NCBI RefSeq assembly: GCF_009646335.1
Contig: NZ_WJBU01000011.1
Location: forward strand, 1-64,000
Length of the DNA: 64,000 bases
Reading direction: 5' to 3'
DNA from: Caenimonas koreensis DSM 17982
GTDB taxonomy: Bacteria > Pseudomonadota > Gammaproteobacteria > Burkholderiales > Burkholderiaceae_C
Position numbers and translations under genes: made by a program. The notes under the pieces are model-generated. The model worked only from the letters and a program-made list of their open reading frames with translations, searched no databases and was not told where the DNA came from. This document shows, in pieces, positions 44,529 to 54,900 of the stretch. Positions within the stretch are counted from its first letter, which is position 1. Every line of letters starts with the position of its first letter.

Positions 44529-46406
44529 TTAAACGGGCTTGATGCTTCCGGGAACGATTTTCGCGCCAAAGTCCCGCATCATCTCCTGAACGAAGGGGTC
44601 ATTGACGATGATGGCTTCGGCCGCGCGCATGCGCTCTTGTGCTGCAGCTGCGTTGCGGCGCGCAGGGCTGTCGCCCACTGCGCCTACTTCCACCGTGAGA
44701 TTGACTCTGTGGCCCGCTGCGTGCAGCGCGGTTGTCAGGCGGTCGCGGGCAGCGGGCTGGTTGAGCGACTCGCGCTCGGTACGCAGCATCCAGTGGCCTT
44801 CGTCGCGCGCAACGAGTTGCGATTGAAGGGCAAGCTCGCGCACGAGCGCCGTGATCGCTTCTCGCGACACCATCTCCATCACGACGCTGTGCCAGAAGTC
44901 GCCCTCTTCCGTCGGCACGAGTGCGGCAGGCGCGGCGCTGGCGTTCTCACGCGGGGATTCGGCTTGCACACGCACCGGCACGCCCACGACTTCGCTGCCG
45001 GTTTGGCCATTGGGCGTGTGCGGCGTCGCACTGTTTGGCTTGGGCGCCGGCTCGGCGTCTTGTTCGACAACGGGCAACACGCGGCCAGGCGGCGCGCCGA
45101 CGGCGGGCACCGCACGGGGTTGAGGTGCGATGGGCGACGCGGACTGCTGGGGCGGTCGCGCTGCTGGCGCAACGGGCACTGTGGGTGCTGTTGCCGGCGC
45201 CGCGACTGGTGCAGAAACTGGCGCAGACCCCTGCGTGGCAACAGCGGACGCAGCGGGCCGCGCTACCGCCCGCGTTTCATTCAGAGTTTTTTTTTGAGCC
45301 GCGCCGCCGGGCGATTTGAAGGCCAGCAGTCGCAGCAACACCATCGTGAGCGCCGCATATTCGTCAGGCGCCAGGCCCAGCTCGGTGCGGCCATGCAGGC
45401 ACATGCTGTAGAGCAACTGGGTTTCGTCGGCAGGCATCAGCTGCGCGAGCCGGGCAATCTCGGGCGCATCCGGATCGTTGTCGTCAGCAGCCGAGGGCAC
45501 AGCCTGCAGGACAGCCATGCGTTGCAGCACGGCGCTCATTTCTTCGAGCGTTGAGGCTGCACTCATGCCCTGCAGGCGAAGCGCCTCAGTGATCTCGACC
45601 ACCGTCTTGCCGTCGCCGTGCGCCAGCGCATCGATCACCTGGAAGACATGCGAGCGGTCCACACTGCCCAGCATCTGGCGCACAGCCGCTTCTTCCACCT
45701 TGCCGCCGCCGAAAGCAATGGCTTGATCGGTGAGCGAGAGCCCGTCGCGCATGGAGCCGCGTGAGCCGCGTGCGAGCAATCGCAATGCGGCGGGCTCGAA
45801 AGCCACGTTCTCTGCTTCAAGCACATGCGCGAGGTGCTGCTGCACCGTCTCAGGCGCCATCGGTCGCAGGTTGAACTGCAGGCAGCGCGAGAGCACCGTC
45901 ACAGGCACCTTCTGCGGATCGGTCGTGGCCAGCACGAACTTGAGATACGCGGGCGGCTCTTCGAGCGTCTTGAGCATCGAGTTGAAGGCGTGCCCGGTGA
46001 GCATGTGCACTTCGTCGATCATGAAGACCTTGAAGCGGCCCTGCACCGGCTTGTAGACGGCCTGTTCGAGCAGGGCCTGCATCTCGTCGACACCGCGATT
46101 CGACGCGGCGTCGAGTTCGGTGTAGTCCACAAAGCGGCCGCTGTCGATAGCCACGCACGCCTCGCAGACGCCGCACGGCGTGGCCGTGATGCCGCCCTGC
46201 CCGTCTGGCCCCTGGCAGTTGAGCGACTTGGCAAGGATGCGTGACACCGTGGTCTTGCCGACACCGCGGGTGCCGGTAAAGAGGTAAGCGTGATGGAGGC
46301 GCTGCTGGGCGAGCGCGTTGGACAGCGCCTGCACCACGTGCTCCTGCCCCACCATCTCGCCGAAGTTTTTCGGGCGGTATTTGCGGGCGAGCACGACGTA
46401 AGACAT
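44529..46406 (-). CDS. dnaX: DNA polymerase III subunits tau and gamma
   Basis: A 625-residue clamp-loader ATPase. Walker A is GTRGVGKTTVSR near residue 45, a Cys zinc module follows (CQGPDGQG...CGVCEAC), then IDEVHMLTGHAFN as the DExx box. Domain III ends near residue 366 (MVLLRLLAFKS). Directly after it the mRNA holds nine A residues (45287-45295), codons Q371-K372-K373. A one-base shift in either direction meets a stop within a few codons, giving a gamma-sized form of about 374-376 residues. The remaining 250 residues are a Pro/Ala linker and the tau-specific domain that contacts DnaB and polymerase. It heads the dnaX-ybaB-recR operon. Confidence 0.96.
   Translation of the reverse strand: MSYVVLARKYRPKNFGEMVGQEHVVQALSNALAQQRLHHAYLFTGTRGVGKTTVSRILAKSLNCQGPDGQGGITATPCGVCEACVAIDSGRFVDYTELDAASNRGVDEMQALLEQAVYKPVQGRFKVFMIDEVHMLTGHAFNSMLKTLEEPPAYLKFVLATTDPQKVPVTVLSRCLQFNLRPMAPETVQQHLAHVLEAENVAFEPAALRLLARGSRGSMRDGLSLTDQAIAFGGGKVEEAAVRQMLGSVDRSHVFQVIDALAHGDGKTVVEITEALRLQGMSAASTLEEMSAVLQRMAVLQAVPSAADDNDPDAPEIARLAQLMPADETQLLYSMCLHGRTELGLAPDEYAALTMVLLRLLAFKSPGGAAQKKTLNETRAVARPAASAVATQGSAPVSAPVAAPATAPTVPVAPAARPPQQSASPIAPQPRAVPAVGAPPGRVLPVVEQDAEPAPKPNSATPHTPNGQTGSEVVGVPVRVQAESPRENASAAPAALVPTEEGDFWHSVVMEMVSREAITALVRELALQSQLVARDEGHWMLRTERESLNQPAARDRLTTALHAAGHRVNLTVEVGAVGDSPARRNAAAAQERMRAAEAIIVNDPFVQEMMRDFGAKIVPGSIKPV
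45253..45296 (-). other. dnaX: A9 slippage/frameshift site in dnaX with downstream hairpin
   Basis: The mRNA reads C-A9-C (A run complementary to 45287-45295). With ten A the frame becomes AAC-UCU-GAA-UGA; with eight A it becomes CUC-UGA. A hairpin GCGGGC/GCCCGC (45268-45273 with 45253-45258) starts 13 bases after the run. Poly-A transcriptional slippage in dnaX is known from Thermus thermophilus, also at A9. Confidence 0.6.
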
Positions 46407-46467
46407 GCGGGCGATTCTACGGGGACGCGAGCCGCTCCTTCACGCCCGACCGGCGCAGTCCATCGCT

Positions 46468-49400
46468 TTAGTTGCTGGATGCAGGCAGGCTGAGCGCGAC
46501 AGCGTCAATCGCGCGCTGCAGATCCTCGGTCGTGTGCGCGCTGCTGACAAAAAAGCGCACCCGGGTCTGGTCCTTCGGTACCGCCGGATAGAGGATTGGC
46601 AGTGCCAGCACGTGCGACTTGCGCAAAGCCTTGCTCAACTGCAACGTTTGCTCCTGCGTCGGCATGATGATCGGGACGACCGGCGTACCCGCGCTCGTGC
46701 CGGTATTGGCGCCAAGCCGCTTCAACCCATCTAGAAGGAAGGCCGCGTTGTGCAGAACGCGCGCGACTCGCTCTGGCTCTTGCCGAATCAAGCGAATCGC
46801 GGCTAGCGCTGCAGCCGTATTCGCCGGAGCAATCCCCGTCGAGAACACGAAGCCAGGGGATTTGTACTTCAAATTTTCGACCAGCGCGTTGCACCCTGCG
46901 ATGTACCCGCCGCAGCTGGCGAGCGACTTGCTCAGTGTGCCCATGAGAATGTCGATCTCATGCGGCGCCAGGTCAAAGTGATCGCAGATTCCGCGGCCCG
47001 TCGCACCGATCGTTCCAATCGAGTGCGCCTCATCGACCATAAGCCAGCAGCCATACCGCCGCTTCAACGTCACCAGCGCTGGAATGTCCGGAATATCGCC
47101 GTCCATGCTGAAAACGCCTTCGGTCAGAATCAGCGCCCGCTCGAATTTGCCCCGATGTCGCGCAAGCAACTTCTCCAGGTGACCAGGGTCATCGTGGTTG
47201 AACGCGAACCGCGCCGCTTGCGAGAAGACGGCACCCTGGATCAGACTGTTGTGACAGAGCGAGTCGTAGAAGATCACGTCATTCGCACCCATCAGGTGCG
47301 TGATGGTGCCGACGTTGGTGGCATGACCTGCAGAAAAAACCACGCAGGCTTCCGTGCCGAGAAATTCGGCAATTTCCTGCTCAAGTTCGGCATGTAGCAC
47401 CTTATTTCCAGCGACAACACGGCTGGCCGACACTGATGTGCCGTAACGTCGGATTGCTGCTATCGCCTCGTCTGATACGGTCTCGTGCCCTGACAAGCCC
47501 AGGTAGTTGAAGCTGGAGAAGTTCGTGTAAGCCGCACCATCGATGTCAATCGAATTGGCAGCCACGCCATCGACCTGTTGAAAAAAGTACCTGTCAATGT
47601 CGAGTTTTCGTAATTGCTGCCGCTGGCTTTGGAGTTCGATATAGCTGGGCAGCTGGCGGAAGTCGGTGAAGCGCGCCAGCTCATGCACTGGCACCGCTGC
47701 CGGTGCCGGTGCCGGTGCCGGTTCAGGCGCAGGTGCTACTGATACCGGTGCTGCTCCTGCGTCGTTGACCAGGAAGTCTGCAAGCTTTGCGATGGTCGAA
47801 TTTTGTTGGAAGTCAGCCATTGCAACAGGCCTGCCGCCAGGCAATGCTTCGAGTTCGCACAACAAGTTCACCACCATCATCGAGTCCATGCCCAACTCGA
47901 CAAAACTGACGTTCTCGTCAAGTTCGTCTTCAGCTTTCAGGTGCATGACCCGGCGCAACGCGCCTTTAATGGTCTGCCTCATTGCAGCGCTTGCCGCAGA
48001 CTGGGCTGTGCGCGGCGCTGCAACTTGGGAGCCAGCTGATTCCAGCTGCACATCGCCCGCCTGATCGTCGTCGAGCAAGACAGTCAATGCTTGTTTGGCA
48101 AGCAAGGCCTGGGCTTGTTTGCGCTGGATCTTCCCGCTGGTGGTCTTTGGCAACTCGCGCACAGGAATCAACACAACACGCTGGATGTTGATACCCAGCT
48201 CCTTGAGCACATTTTTGCGAACGGATCTGACAACCTCGGCGTAGTCTGCCGGGTCGCGCTCTGCGATTTCAGCCACGAGGCAAACCGATGCCGCCTTGTT
48301 CCTTATTTCAAATGCAGCAGTGGTTGCCGATTTGAGCAAAGCGTGGCTTTGCTGCGCCGCGCGTTCAATATCCTGCGGGTAGAAGTTCTGGCCATTCAGG
48401 ATGATCAAGTCCTTGCTGCGGCCCGTGACATACAGCTCACCGTCGCGCATGAACCCCAGATCGCCCGTGCGCAGATAACGCATGCCATTGGTCGCCAGCA
48501 CGGCGCCGAAGGTCTCTTCAGACTCCCTCGGAAGATTCCAGTAGCCGGTCGCAACGCTGCCGCCGCTGACCCATATTTCACCCACGCAATCGGCTGATGC
48601 AGGCATCGAAGTTGCCGTATCGACCACTTGCACATCCATGTGAGCCCGGCCAGAGCTGACGAAGACTTGCTGGTCGGCGTCATTGGCAGCCGCTGCCACT
48701 TTGCCGTTCTGGATACCGAGCTTCGAGACAGCTTGGACGACAGGACCGACCCCCATGGTGGCCGACGTCACGCAAAGCGTGGCCTCTGCCAGGCCGTAGC
48801 AAGGCACAAATGCGCTGCGCCTGAAGCCGGTGGATTTGAACGCCTGGTAGAACCTGTCGAGTGTCTCTGCGGAGATCGGCTCCGCTCCTGAAACGGCACA
48901 TGACCAGGCGCTGAGGTCCAGGCTGGCCTTGTCCGCCTCCGGAATCCGGTCAACGCAGTGGTCGTAGGCAAAGTTGGGCCCTGCACTGGCAGTGCCTTTG
49001 TAGTCGCTCATCGCCTTCAACCATTTGACAGGCTGGCGCATGAACGTCATGGGTGACATCAACACAGCTGATGCGCCGACTGCCATCGGCATCAGGATGG
49101 CTCCGATGAGGCCCATGTCATGGTACGGCGGCAGCCAGTTGACCACGACGGCTTCGTCCCTGTAGCTGCCACTGAATTCGCTGTTGATCGTGCTGTTGTG
49201 CAACAGGTTGGCATGGCTGACCATGACGCCCTTCGGATTGGAAGTCGAGCCGGATGTGTACTGCAGAAATGCGGTGCTGTCCGGCGTGATGATCGGCGGG
49301 TGCCAGTCGTGCACAGGCGCCTGCGCCAACCCGTCGTACCGCAACACCTTGGGGCCTTTGCCAACGGCATCGCCACCCATGGCTTGCGCCAGCATGGCAG

Positions 49401-49764
49401 ACGTGACGATCACGCGCGGCGAGCAATCGTGAATCAGGCTGTGCAGCTTTTTGCCCAGCTTGGCATTGGCCGGCGGATAGCTCAAGACGGCGATCACACC
49501 CGAATACATGCACGCCAGAAATGCCTGTGCCAGCTCCAGGCCCGGCTCGAAAATCAGGAATGCACGATCGCCCGGTTTGCAATGCAGCTGCAACCCGCTT
49601 GCGATGGCCTTGGCAGTGGCACCGAGTTGCGCGTAGGTGACGACCGATGGCTGGTCGTTGCTGTCGACAAACGTGATAGCCGCTTTGGATCCCCTGCGAT
49701 TGACTTGCGCTTCAACTGCTTCTGCGAAGCCTGAATACAGGCCTGGGAGATATTCCGATTTCAT
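46468..49764 (-). CDS. FAAL-ACP-aminotransferase (alpha-oxoamine synthase) fusion protein
   Basis: A 1098-residue three-part enzyme. Residues 1-560: fatty acyl-AMP ligase with YTSGSTSNPKGVMVSH (169-184), LPPYHDMGLIG, CYGLAEATLC, YLRTGDLGFM and KTTSGKIQRKQA. Residues 590-670: acyl carrier protein, phosphopantetheine Ser about 628 in ELGMDSMMVV. A Pro/Ala linker (about 676-692) is followed by a PLP enzyme of the alpha-oxoamine synthase family (about 720-1098) with DEAHSIGTIGATGRG and cofactor Lys about 946 in TLSKSLASCGG. The enzyme can activate a fatty acid, load it on its own ACP and condense it with an amino acid to give an alpha-aminoketone, as in sphingoid base or prodigiosin-type synthesis. 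Chain length and amino acid are unknown. ATG at 49764 is chosen over a TTG one codon before. It stands between ffs and dnaX with no other pathway genes. Confidence 0.88.
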   Translation of the reverse strand: MKSEYLPGLYSGFAEAVEAQVNRRGSKAAITFVDSNDQPSVVTYAQLGATAKAIASGLQLHCKPGDRAFLIFEPGLELAQAFLACMYSGVIAVLSYPPANAKLGKKLHSLIHDCSPRVIVTSAMLAQAMGGDAVGKGPKVLRYDGLAQAPVHDWHPPIITPDSTAFLQYTSGSTSNPKGVMVSHANLLHNSTINSEFSGSYRDEAVVVNWLPPYHDMGLIGAILMPMAVGASAVLMSPMTFMRQPVKWLKAMSDYKGTASAGPNFAYDHCVDRIPEADKASLDLSAWSCAVSGAEPISAETLDRFYQAFKSTGFRRSAFVPCYGLAEATLCVTSATMGVGPVVQAVSKLGIQNGKVAAAANDADQQVFVSSGRAHMDVQVVDTATSMPASADCVGEIWVSGGSVATGYWNLPRESEETFGAVLATNGMRYLRTGDLGFMRDGELYVTGRSKDLIILNGQNFYPQDIERAAQQSHALLKSATTAAFEIRNKAASVCLVAEIAERDPADYAEVVRSVRKNVLKELGINIQRVVLIPVRELPKTTSGKIQRKQAQALLAKQALTVLLDDDQAGDVQLESAGSQVAAPRTAQSAASAAMRQTIKGALRRVMHLKAEDELDENVSFVELGMDSMMVVNLLCELEALPGGRPVAMADFQQNSTIAKLADFLVNDAGAAPVSVAPAPEPAPAPAPAAVPVHELARFTDFRQLPSYIELQSQRQQLRKLDIDRYFFQQVDGVAANSIDIDGAAYTNFSSFNYLGLSGHETVSDEAIAAIRRYGTSVSASRVVAGNKVLHAELEQEIAEFLGTEACVVFSAGHATNVGTITHLMGANDVIFYDSLCHNSLIQGAVFSQAARFAFNHDDPGHLEKLLARHRGKFERALILTEGVFSMDGDIPDIPALVTLKRRYGCWLMVDEAHSIGTIGATGRGICDHFDLAPHEIDILMGTLSKSLASCGGYIAGCNALVENLKYKSPGFVFSTGIAPANTAAALAAIRLIRQEPERVARVLHNAAFLLDGLKRLGANTGTSAGTPVVPIIMPTQEQTLQLSKALRKSHVLALPILYPAVPKDQTRVRFFVSSAHTTEDLQRAIDAVALSLPASSN

Positions 49765-49881
49765 CAATGCCGCCTGTGTGTATAGACACTGATGAGGTTA
49801 GCGATCGGCCCCCGAATGTCGATCCGCCCGGTGGCCTAGGCCGGTGGGTTGAGAAGTGAAGTCGTCGCCATGCGCCGTGGC

Positions 49882-49887
49882 TACAAT
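49882..49887 (+). promoter_or_regulatory. -10 element of the SRP RNA gene
   Basis: TACAAT lies 8 bases before the first base of the SRP RNA stem. The -35 region is weak (GAAGTC at about 49858-49863, spacer 18). Confidence 0.45.
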
Positions 49888-49894
49888 GCAGGCT

Positions 49895-49988
49895 GACGGG
49901 CCTCCCCGCATGGTGAAGCGGCCAACCGGGTCAGGTGGGGAACCAAGCAGCCCTAACTGTGGAGCCAGTGCCGGGGGTAAGGCTCGTC
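49895..49988 (+). ncRNA. ffs: Signal recognition particle RNA (4.5S type)
   Basis: The conserved SRP core is present: GGGTCAGG...GGAA...AAGCAGCCC, the symmetric and asymmetric loops bound by Ffh. The ends pair: GACGGGCCT (49895-49903) with AGGCTCGTC (49980-49988), nine base pairs, and CCCC with GGGG inside. Length about 94 bases fits the small bacterial form. A run of T (CTCTCTTTTT) follows and can serve as the terminator. It directs membrane proteins to the translocon with Ffh and FtsY. Confidence 0.88.
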
Positions 49989-50116
49989 AACCTCTCTTTT
50001 TCATCGCGCAACCGTTTCGCATCGCAAAGCAACGGCTGACCTCGCTGCGCGCTCGCGTCTGACAAACTTTCTTGCGCCCCGCACCTAAAGTTCAGTCTTC
50101 CTTTCGGAGGATTGCG

Positions 50117-50725
50117 ATGAACGCGGGGGTTGTGAGCACAACGGGGAGCCTGGCCAAGGTTTGTGTCCGCATTGCGGTGCCGCTGGCGCTTTGCCTGCTA
50201 GCCTTCGACGCCATCGCACAGATCTGGGCCGACTCAGCAGATGAGCGCGCGAACAACCGCGTCCGGGCGCAACTGGAAGTCGCTGCTACCCAGACTCCCC
50301 GCTTCGATAGCGTGGACGGCGCCACGCGCGCCTCGCGCATCGACATGACTCTGCTGCCCGCAGGTCGCGCGTCGATCGGGCCGGCCATTGGCGTCACGAC
50401 CAACCACGGCCCCTCCTTCAATAGCGCAGGTCTTGCGAGCACGCCGCCGTCTGTGGACCTCGGCGTCCACTTGCGCTACACCACCGACGACAACAACAGA
50501 GTCGATGTGCGCGCCTGGCGCCGCGTGGCGCAGAACGACGCCATCACGCAACTCCAGATGCGCGAGCCGGGCTACGGCGCGCGCGTTGAATTGCATATCG
50601 CCGCGGCGCCGAAGTCCGGCTTGATCGCCGACCACGGCATCGGCATGCAGTTGGAAAGCGGCGCGCGCATCACGCTGCATCGCAGCGGCGGCAAGCCGAT
50701 GATGTTCTACCGCGCCAGGTTCTGA
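50117..50725 (+). CDS. Secreted or membrane-anchored hypothetical protein
   Basis: A 202-residue protein with a hydrophobic N-terminal segment (VCVRIAVPLALCLLAFDAIAQ) that may be a signal peptide or anchor. The rest is a soluble part rich in Arg, Ala and Asp (DSVDGATRASRIDMTLLPAG; DLGVHLRYTTDDNNRVDVRAW). I do not recognise the family. The ATG at 50117 follows CGGAGGA at a good distance. Its last 19 bases overlap the end of the convergent flavoprotein gene. Location in the periplasm or outer membrane is inferred from the hydrophobic start only. Confidence 0.65.
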   Translation: MNAGVVSTTGSLAKVCVRIAVPLALCLLAFDAIAQIWADSADERANNRVRAQLEVAATQTPRFDSVDGATRASRIDMTLLPAGRASIGPAIGVTTNHGPSFNSAGLASTPPSVDLGVHLRYTTDDNNRVDVRAWRRVAQNDAITQLQMREPGYGARVELHIAAAPKSGLIADHGIGMQLESGARITLHRSGGKPMMFYRARF

Positions 50726-51951
50726 GCGGCCCGGCTCGCCACTACGCCCCGATACGCCAGCACGCCCTGCCCGGCCGCGCGTCCACTGGCGAGGCAGGCG
50801 GTCAACAGGTAGCCGCCCGTGGGCGCTTCCCAATCGATCATCTCGCCCGCGCAGAACACACCGGGGGCTGACGTCACCATCAGGTTTTCATCGAGCGAAT
50901 CGAACGTCACGCCGCCTGCCGTGCTGATCGCTTCCGCGATGGGGCGCGCTGCGACGACGGTGATGGGCAGTGCCTTGATCGCTGCGGCGAGCTTGGTCGC
51001 ATCGTTCAGCGCCTCAGCAGGCACCAGTTCATGCAGCAGCGCGAGCTTGATGCCGTCGAGCGACAAACGGCTCTTCAAATGGCTTGGCAATGAGCGCGAT
51101 CCGCGCGGATGAGCCACTTCTTTCGCCACCTGCGCGGCAGTGCGGCCGGGCAGCAAGTCGAGCTCGAAGGTCGCTTCACCGTTGGCGAGCACCTCGTCAC
51201 GCAACATCGCCGATGCGGCATAGATCAGGCTGCCTTCCACGCCTGTTTCCGTCGCAACGAATTCGCCCTGGCGCAGGAAGTCGCCATGGCGGATGGCCAC
51301 CGACTTGAACGGCTGGCCGGCAAACCGCTCGCGGAAATACGCGCTCCAGCCGCCGCGCACGTCAAAGCCGCAGTTGGACGGCAGCAGCGGCGCGACCTTG
51401 GCACCGCGCTTCTCCAGTGCAGCGAGCCACGCGCCATCGGAGCCCAGCTGCGGCCAGCTCGCGCCGCCCATGGCCATCACGACTGCGTCTGCTTCCACTG
51501 TGGACTCACCTGCCGGTGTCTCGAATTTCAGGTGGCCCCCGGCCGTCCATCCGGTAAAGCGGTGCCGCATGTGAAAGCGCACGCCCGCTGCGCGCAGCCG
51601 GTGAATCCATGCGCGCAGCAGCGGCGCGGCCTTCATCTCCTTGGGGAACACGCGGCTCGATGTGCCGACAAATGTTTCGATGCCCAGGCCTGCAGCCCAG
51701 TCGCGCACCGCTTGCGGACCGAACTCGCCCAGCCACGCCTGCACGTTGGCCGAGCGTGCGCCATACCGCGTGACGAACACGTCGAATGGCTCAGCATGCG
51801 TGAGGTTCAGCCCGCCTTTGCCGGCGAGCAGGAATTTGCGGCCGCCCGAAGGCATGGCGTCGTACACGTCTACCGATGCGCCGGCTTGCGAAAGCACTTC
51901 GGCAGCCATGAGGCCCGCCGGGCCCGCGCCGATGATGGCGTTGGTGGTCAT
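50707..51951 (-). CDS. HI0933/YhiN-family flavoprotein
   Basis: A 414-residue FAD/NAD(P)-binding protein. The dinucleotide-binding motif IIGAGPAGLMAAEVLSQAG is at residues 5-23 and is followed by SGGRKFLLAGKGGLNLTH, the signature of the HI0933/BaiN branch. The C-terminal GVFCAGEMIDWEAPTGGYL is also typical. The reaction of most members is not known; some reduce unsaturated or keto substrates. The ATG at 51951 was chosen because it directly precedes the Rossmann fold. It starts 17 bases after the AddA-like gene's stop. Confidence 0.88.
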   Translation of the reverse strand: MTTNAIIGAGPAGLMAAEVLSQAGASVDVYDAMPSGGRKFLLAGKGGLNLTHAEPFDVFVTRYGARSANVQAWLGEFGPQAVRDWAAGLGIETFVGTSSRVFPKEMKAAPLLRAWIHRLRAAGVRFHMRHRFTGWTAGGHLKFETPAGESTVEADAVVMAMGGASWPQLGSDGAWLAALEKRGAKVAPLLPSNCGFDVRGGWSAYFRERFAGQPFKSVAIRHGDFLRQGEFVATETGVEGSLIYAASAMLRDEVLANGEATFELDLLPGRTAAQVAKEVAHPRGSRSLPSHLKSRLSLDGIKLALLHELVPAEALNDATKLAAAIKALPITVVAARPIAEAISTAGGVTFDSLDENLMVTSAPGVFCAGEMIDWEAPTGGYLLTACLASGRAAGQGVLAYRGVVASRAAQNLAR

Positions 51952-51968
51952 ATGTCTCTGGAAATCCT

Positions 51969-54900
51969 TCAATCGACGCGAACGAGCCGGCCCTGCCCTG
52001 TGAGGAATGCGGCGCGCACGGGCGCGTCGGGATGCGCTGTTTGCACGGCTCGGCGGTAGCTGCGCATCTGTTCGATCAGCGTATTGTCGTCTTCAGGCCG
52101 CGAGTGCGACTTGAAGTCGAGCACCCACCACTCGCCGCTGTCCGCACGCCTGACGAGCCTGTCGAGGCGAATCGCCTTGCCTTCGAGCGTCATCGGCACT
52201 TCGTTGGCCTGCCAGTTGATGATGGTCTCATCCCACGCCCACGCGCCTTCACCCGACAGGATGACGCGTGCCTTGTCGGCCGCAACGCGCGCCTTGGGCT
52301 CCTCCAGGGCAAACTCGCGCGCCACGCGGCGGACCTGCGTATCGGAGAACTGGGGCGATCCGTTCGACAGTTCGAGCAAACGGTGCAAGACCTGGCCAAA
52401 GCGCGACGACTCCGAGTCGGGGTCTTCACGTTTGCGTGGCGGTGGCGCGGCGGCTGTCAGCGCGGGTAGCGCGTGCACAGCGACCTGTTGCGCTGCGCCT
52501 GCATTGGCGGCGCTTATGTCGGCGGACGGCGCCGCTGGCAGTGGATTGCAGTGCGGTTGCAGGCGTTGCCACCAGCTTGCCTCGGCCGCACGATGCGGCT
52601 CGACGGATGAGATCACGAGCCGGCTCTTTGCACGCGTCATCGCCACATAGAGCGCATTGAGCTCTTCGCGCTGCCGCGCCATGCGCTCTACCTCCAGCGC
52701 TTCTGCGCTGCAGGCCGGCGGCTTTGTCTCGCTTGCGAGGAAGGCGAAGCGCCATGGCGCAGGCGCGTCGCCGGGCCACTCGACGACGACGCCCATCGTT
52801 TCAGCCTTTGGCGGAGCGCCGTCTGTGTCGAGCATGAGAACGATGGATGCCTCCAGCCCCTTGGCACCGTGCACGGTCAACAGTCGCACGGCCTGCGCCT
52901 CTGCGAGAGGCGGTGCCTCGATGTTGCCGGCCTTCAGGGCGCGAACGAACGCATAGGGCGTTGCATAGCGGCCGCCGTCAATCTCCAGCGCCGCACCCGG
53001 CAGCGCCTGCAAGTGCGAGACGACTGCATCGCGCATCGACGCTGGTGACGCAGCCACGAACTTCGCGATGACGTCGCCGCGCCGGTAAATCTCTTCAAGC
53101 GCGTCGTGCGGCGGCAGAAGTTCGACCAGCGCTTTCCACTGCGCCAGTTGTTCGCCTGCGGCGCGCAAGCCGGGGTGCAACTCTTTCTCGCGCTGGAGCA
53201 ATTCATACCAGCTGGCCGCCCGCCCCTCTTCACGCAACGCTCGGGTGGCTACCGCCAGCGCAACCAGCGCGTCGTCACTCACGCCGAAGACCGGCGACTT
53301 GAGCGCCCGCGCCAATGAGAGGTCGTGCGAGGTAGAGACCAGCGCATCGAACAGCGCCACGATGTCCTGCACTTCAGGCGGCTCGCGCAGGTCGGTCTTC
53401 TCGGGCTGCTGCGCGGGAATGCGCAGGGCACGCAATGCCTCTTCCATGGCCGCAAGCCGTGTGCGCCTGCGCGCCAGCACCATGATGTCGCGCGGCTTCA
53501 CGCCACGCGCAATCTCCTGCGCGATCCAGTTGGCGGCTTGCCTGCACTCCAGCTCGATCAGTTTTTCTTCAGGCAGGTCGCGTGGCACGGTGAGGCTGTC
53601 GCGCCAGGCCGGCAGGCCGGTGTGCTCGTCGATGTGCGTTGCCGCGTCACCCTCCGCATCAACATCCAATGCATCGCGCAGGATCTGCGGCAGGAAGCAC
53701 ACTTCGCCCTGCTCCACGGACTCGGTCGTGTGCGGCCTGAAGCGCTCGTACTGGCCTTCGTCCTGCGCCTGCCCCATCACGGTGTTGACCAGCGACATCA
53801 CCGCCTGCGAATTGCGCCGTGTGTGGTCGCAGCTGAGCTTGTCGCCGCCTATGTCCTGGATGAACTGCTGCGCCGCGAGGAACACCTGCGGCTCGGCTCG
53901 GCGGAAGCGATAGATGCTCTGCTTGGGGTCGCCCACGATGAATATGCCCGGTGCCTCGCCCGCGCCGCCATAGCTCGCCAGCCATGAATGCAGGGCCTGC
54001 CATTGCAGCGGGTTGGTATCCTGGAATTCGTCGATCAACAGGTGGCGGATGCGCGCATCGAGCTTCTCCTGCACCCAGCCCGACAACACGGAGCTCGCCA
54101 GCAGTTCCTGCGCTGCCTGCTCGACATCGTTCATGTCGATCCAGCCATGCTCGCGCTTGAGCATGGAGAACTGCGCGACCAGCACGCGCGTGAGCCGCGC
54201 CATGCGTTGCTGGTGCAGCCATGCGTCGTGCTGGTGGCTGGCCTCCTGCAGGCGCAGCACGAGGTCCTGCGCGGCGCGAATGTGTTCCAGGCCTTCGAGC
54301 TTGTCGCTGAGCTTGCGCGCGTCGCCCTTTTGCGTGAGTAACGACGCCATCACCGCGTCGAGATCGCCCTTGGCGATCGCCTGCTCCAGCTCGACACCCT
54401 TGGCCGAGTGCGTGGGTGCCTTGGCACGGCCAAGCGCGCGCGCTGCATCGGCAAGCAATTGCCGCGATGCTCCGGGTGTGGCGACCGCTTCACCGGGCAC
54501 GGCCAAGCCCGAAAACTCAGGGAACTGCTCATCGAATGGCTTGACGGATTTTTCGACCGAGCCAAAGTCATCGGCAAAAGCAAACTCGACTCGCTTGGCC
54601 AGCGCCGACTGCAGTGCCTTGCGCGTGTTCGACCTGCCGTGCGCTGCGACAGACGCCTCGAAGTCCCGTCGCGCCTCAGGCTGCGCTACCAGCGCGGCGT
54701 GGAACCTTCGCCAGACAAGCTCAACAGCCTCTGCATCGTCTTCCAGCAGCTGGTAGTTCGCAGGCAGGTTCAAGTGCTCCATCACCGCGAGCGGCGCATT
54801 GCGCAGCAGCGAAGCAAACCACGCGTGAAACGTGAGGATGCGCACGGGCCGCCCGGCACCCAGCAGACGCGCATAGAGCCCGCGCAATGCGCTCACCTCT

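Noticed and set aside
47690..47740. GGTGCC hexamer repeats in the FAAL-ACP-AOS gene
   Set aside because: They encode the Pro/Ala interdomain linker, a common low-complexity feature.
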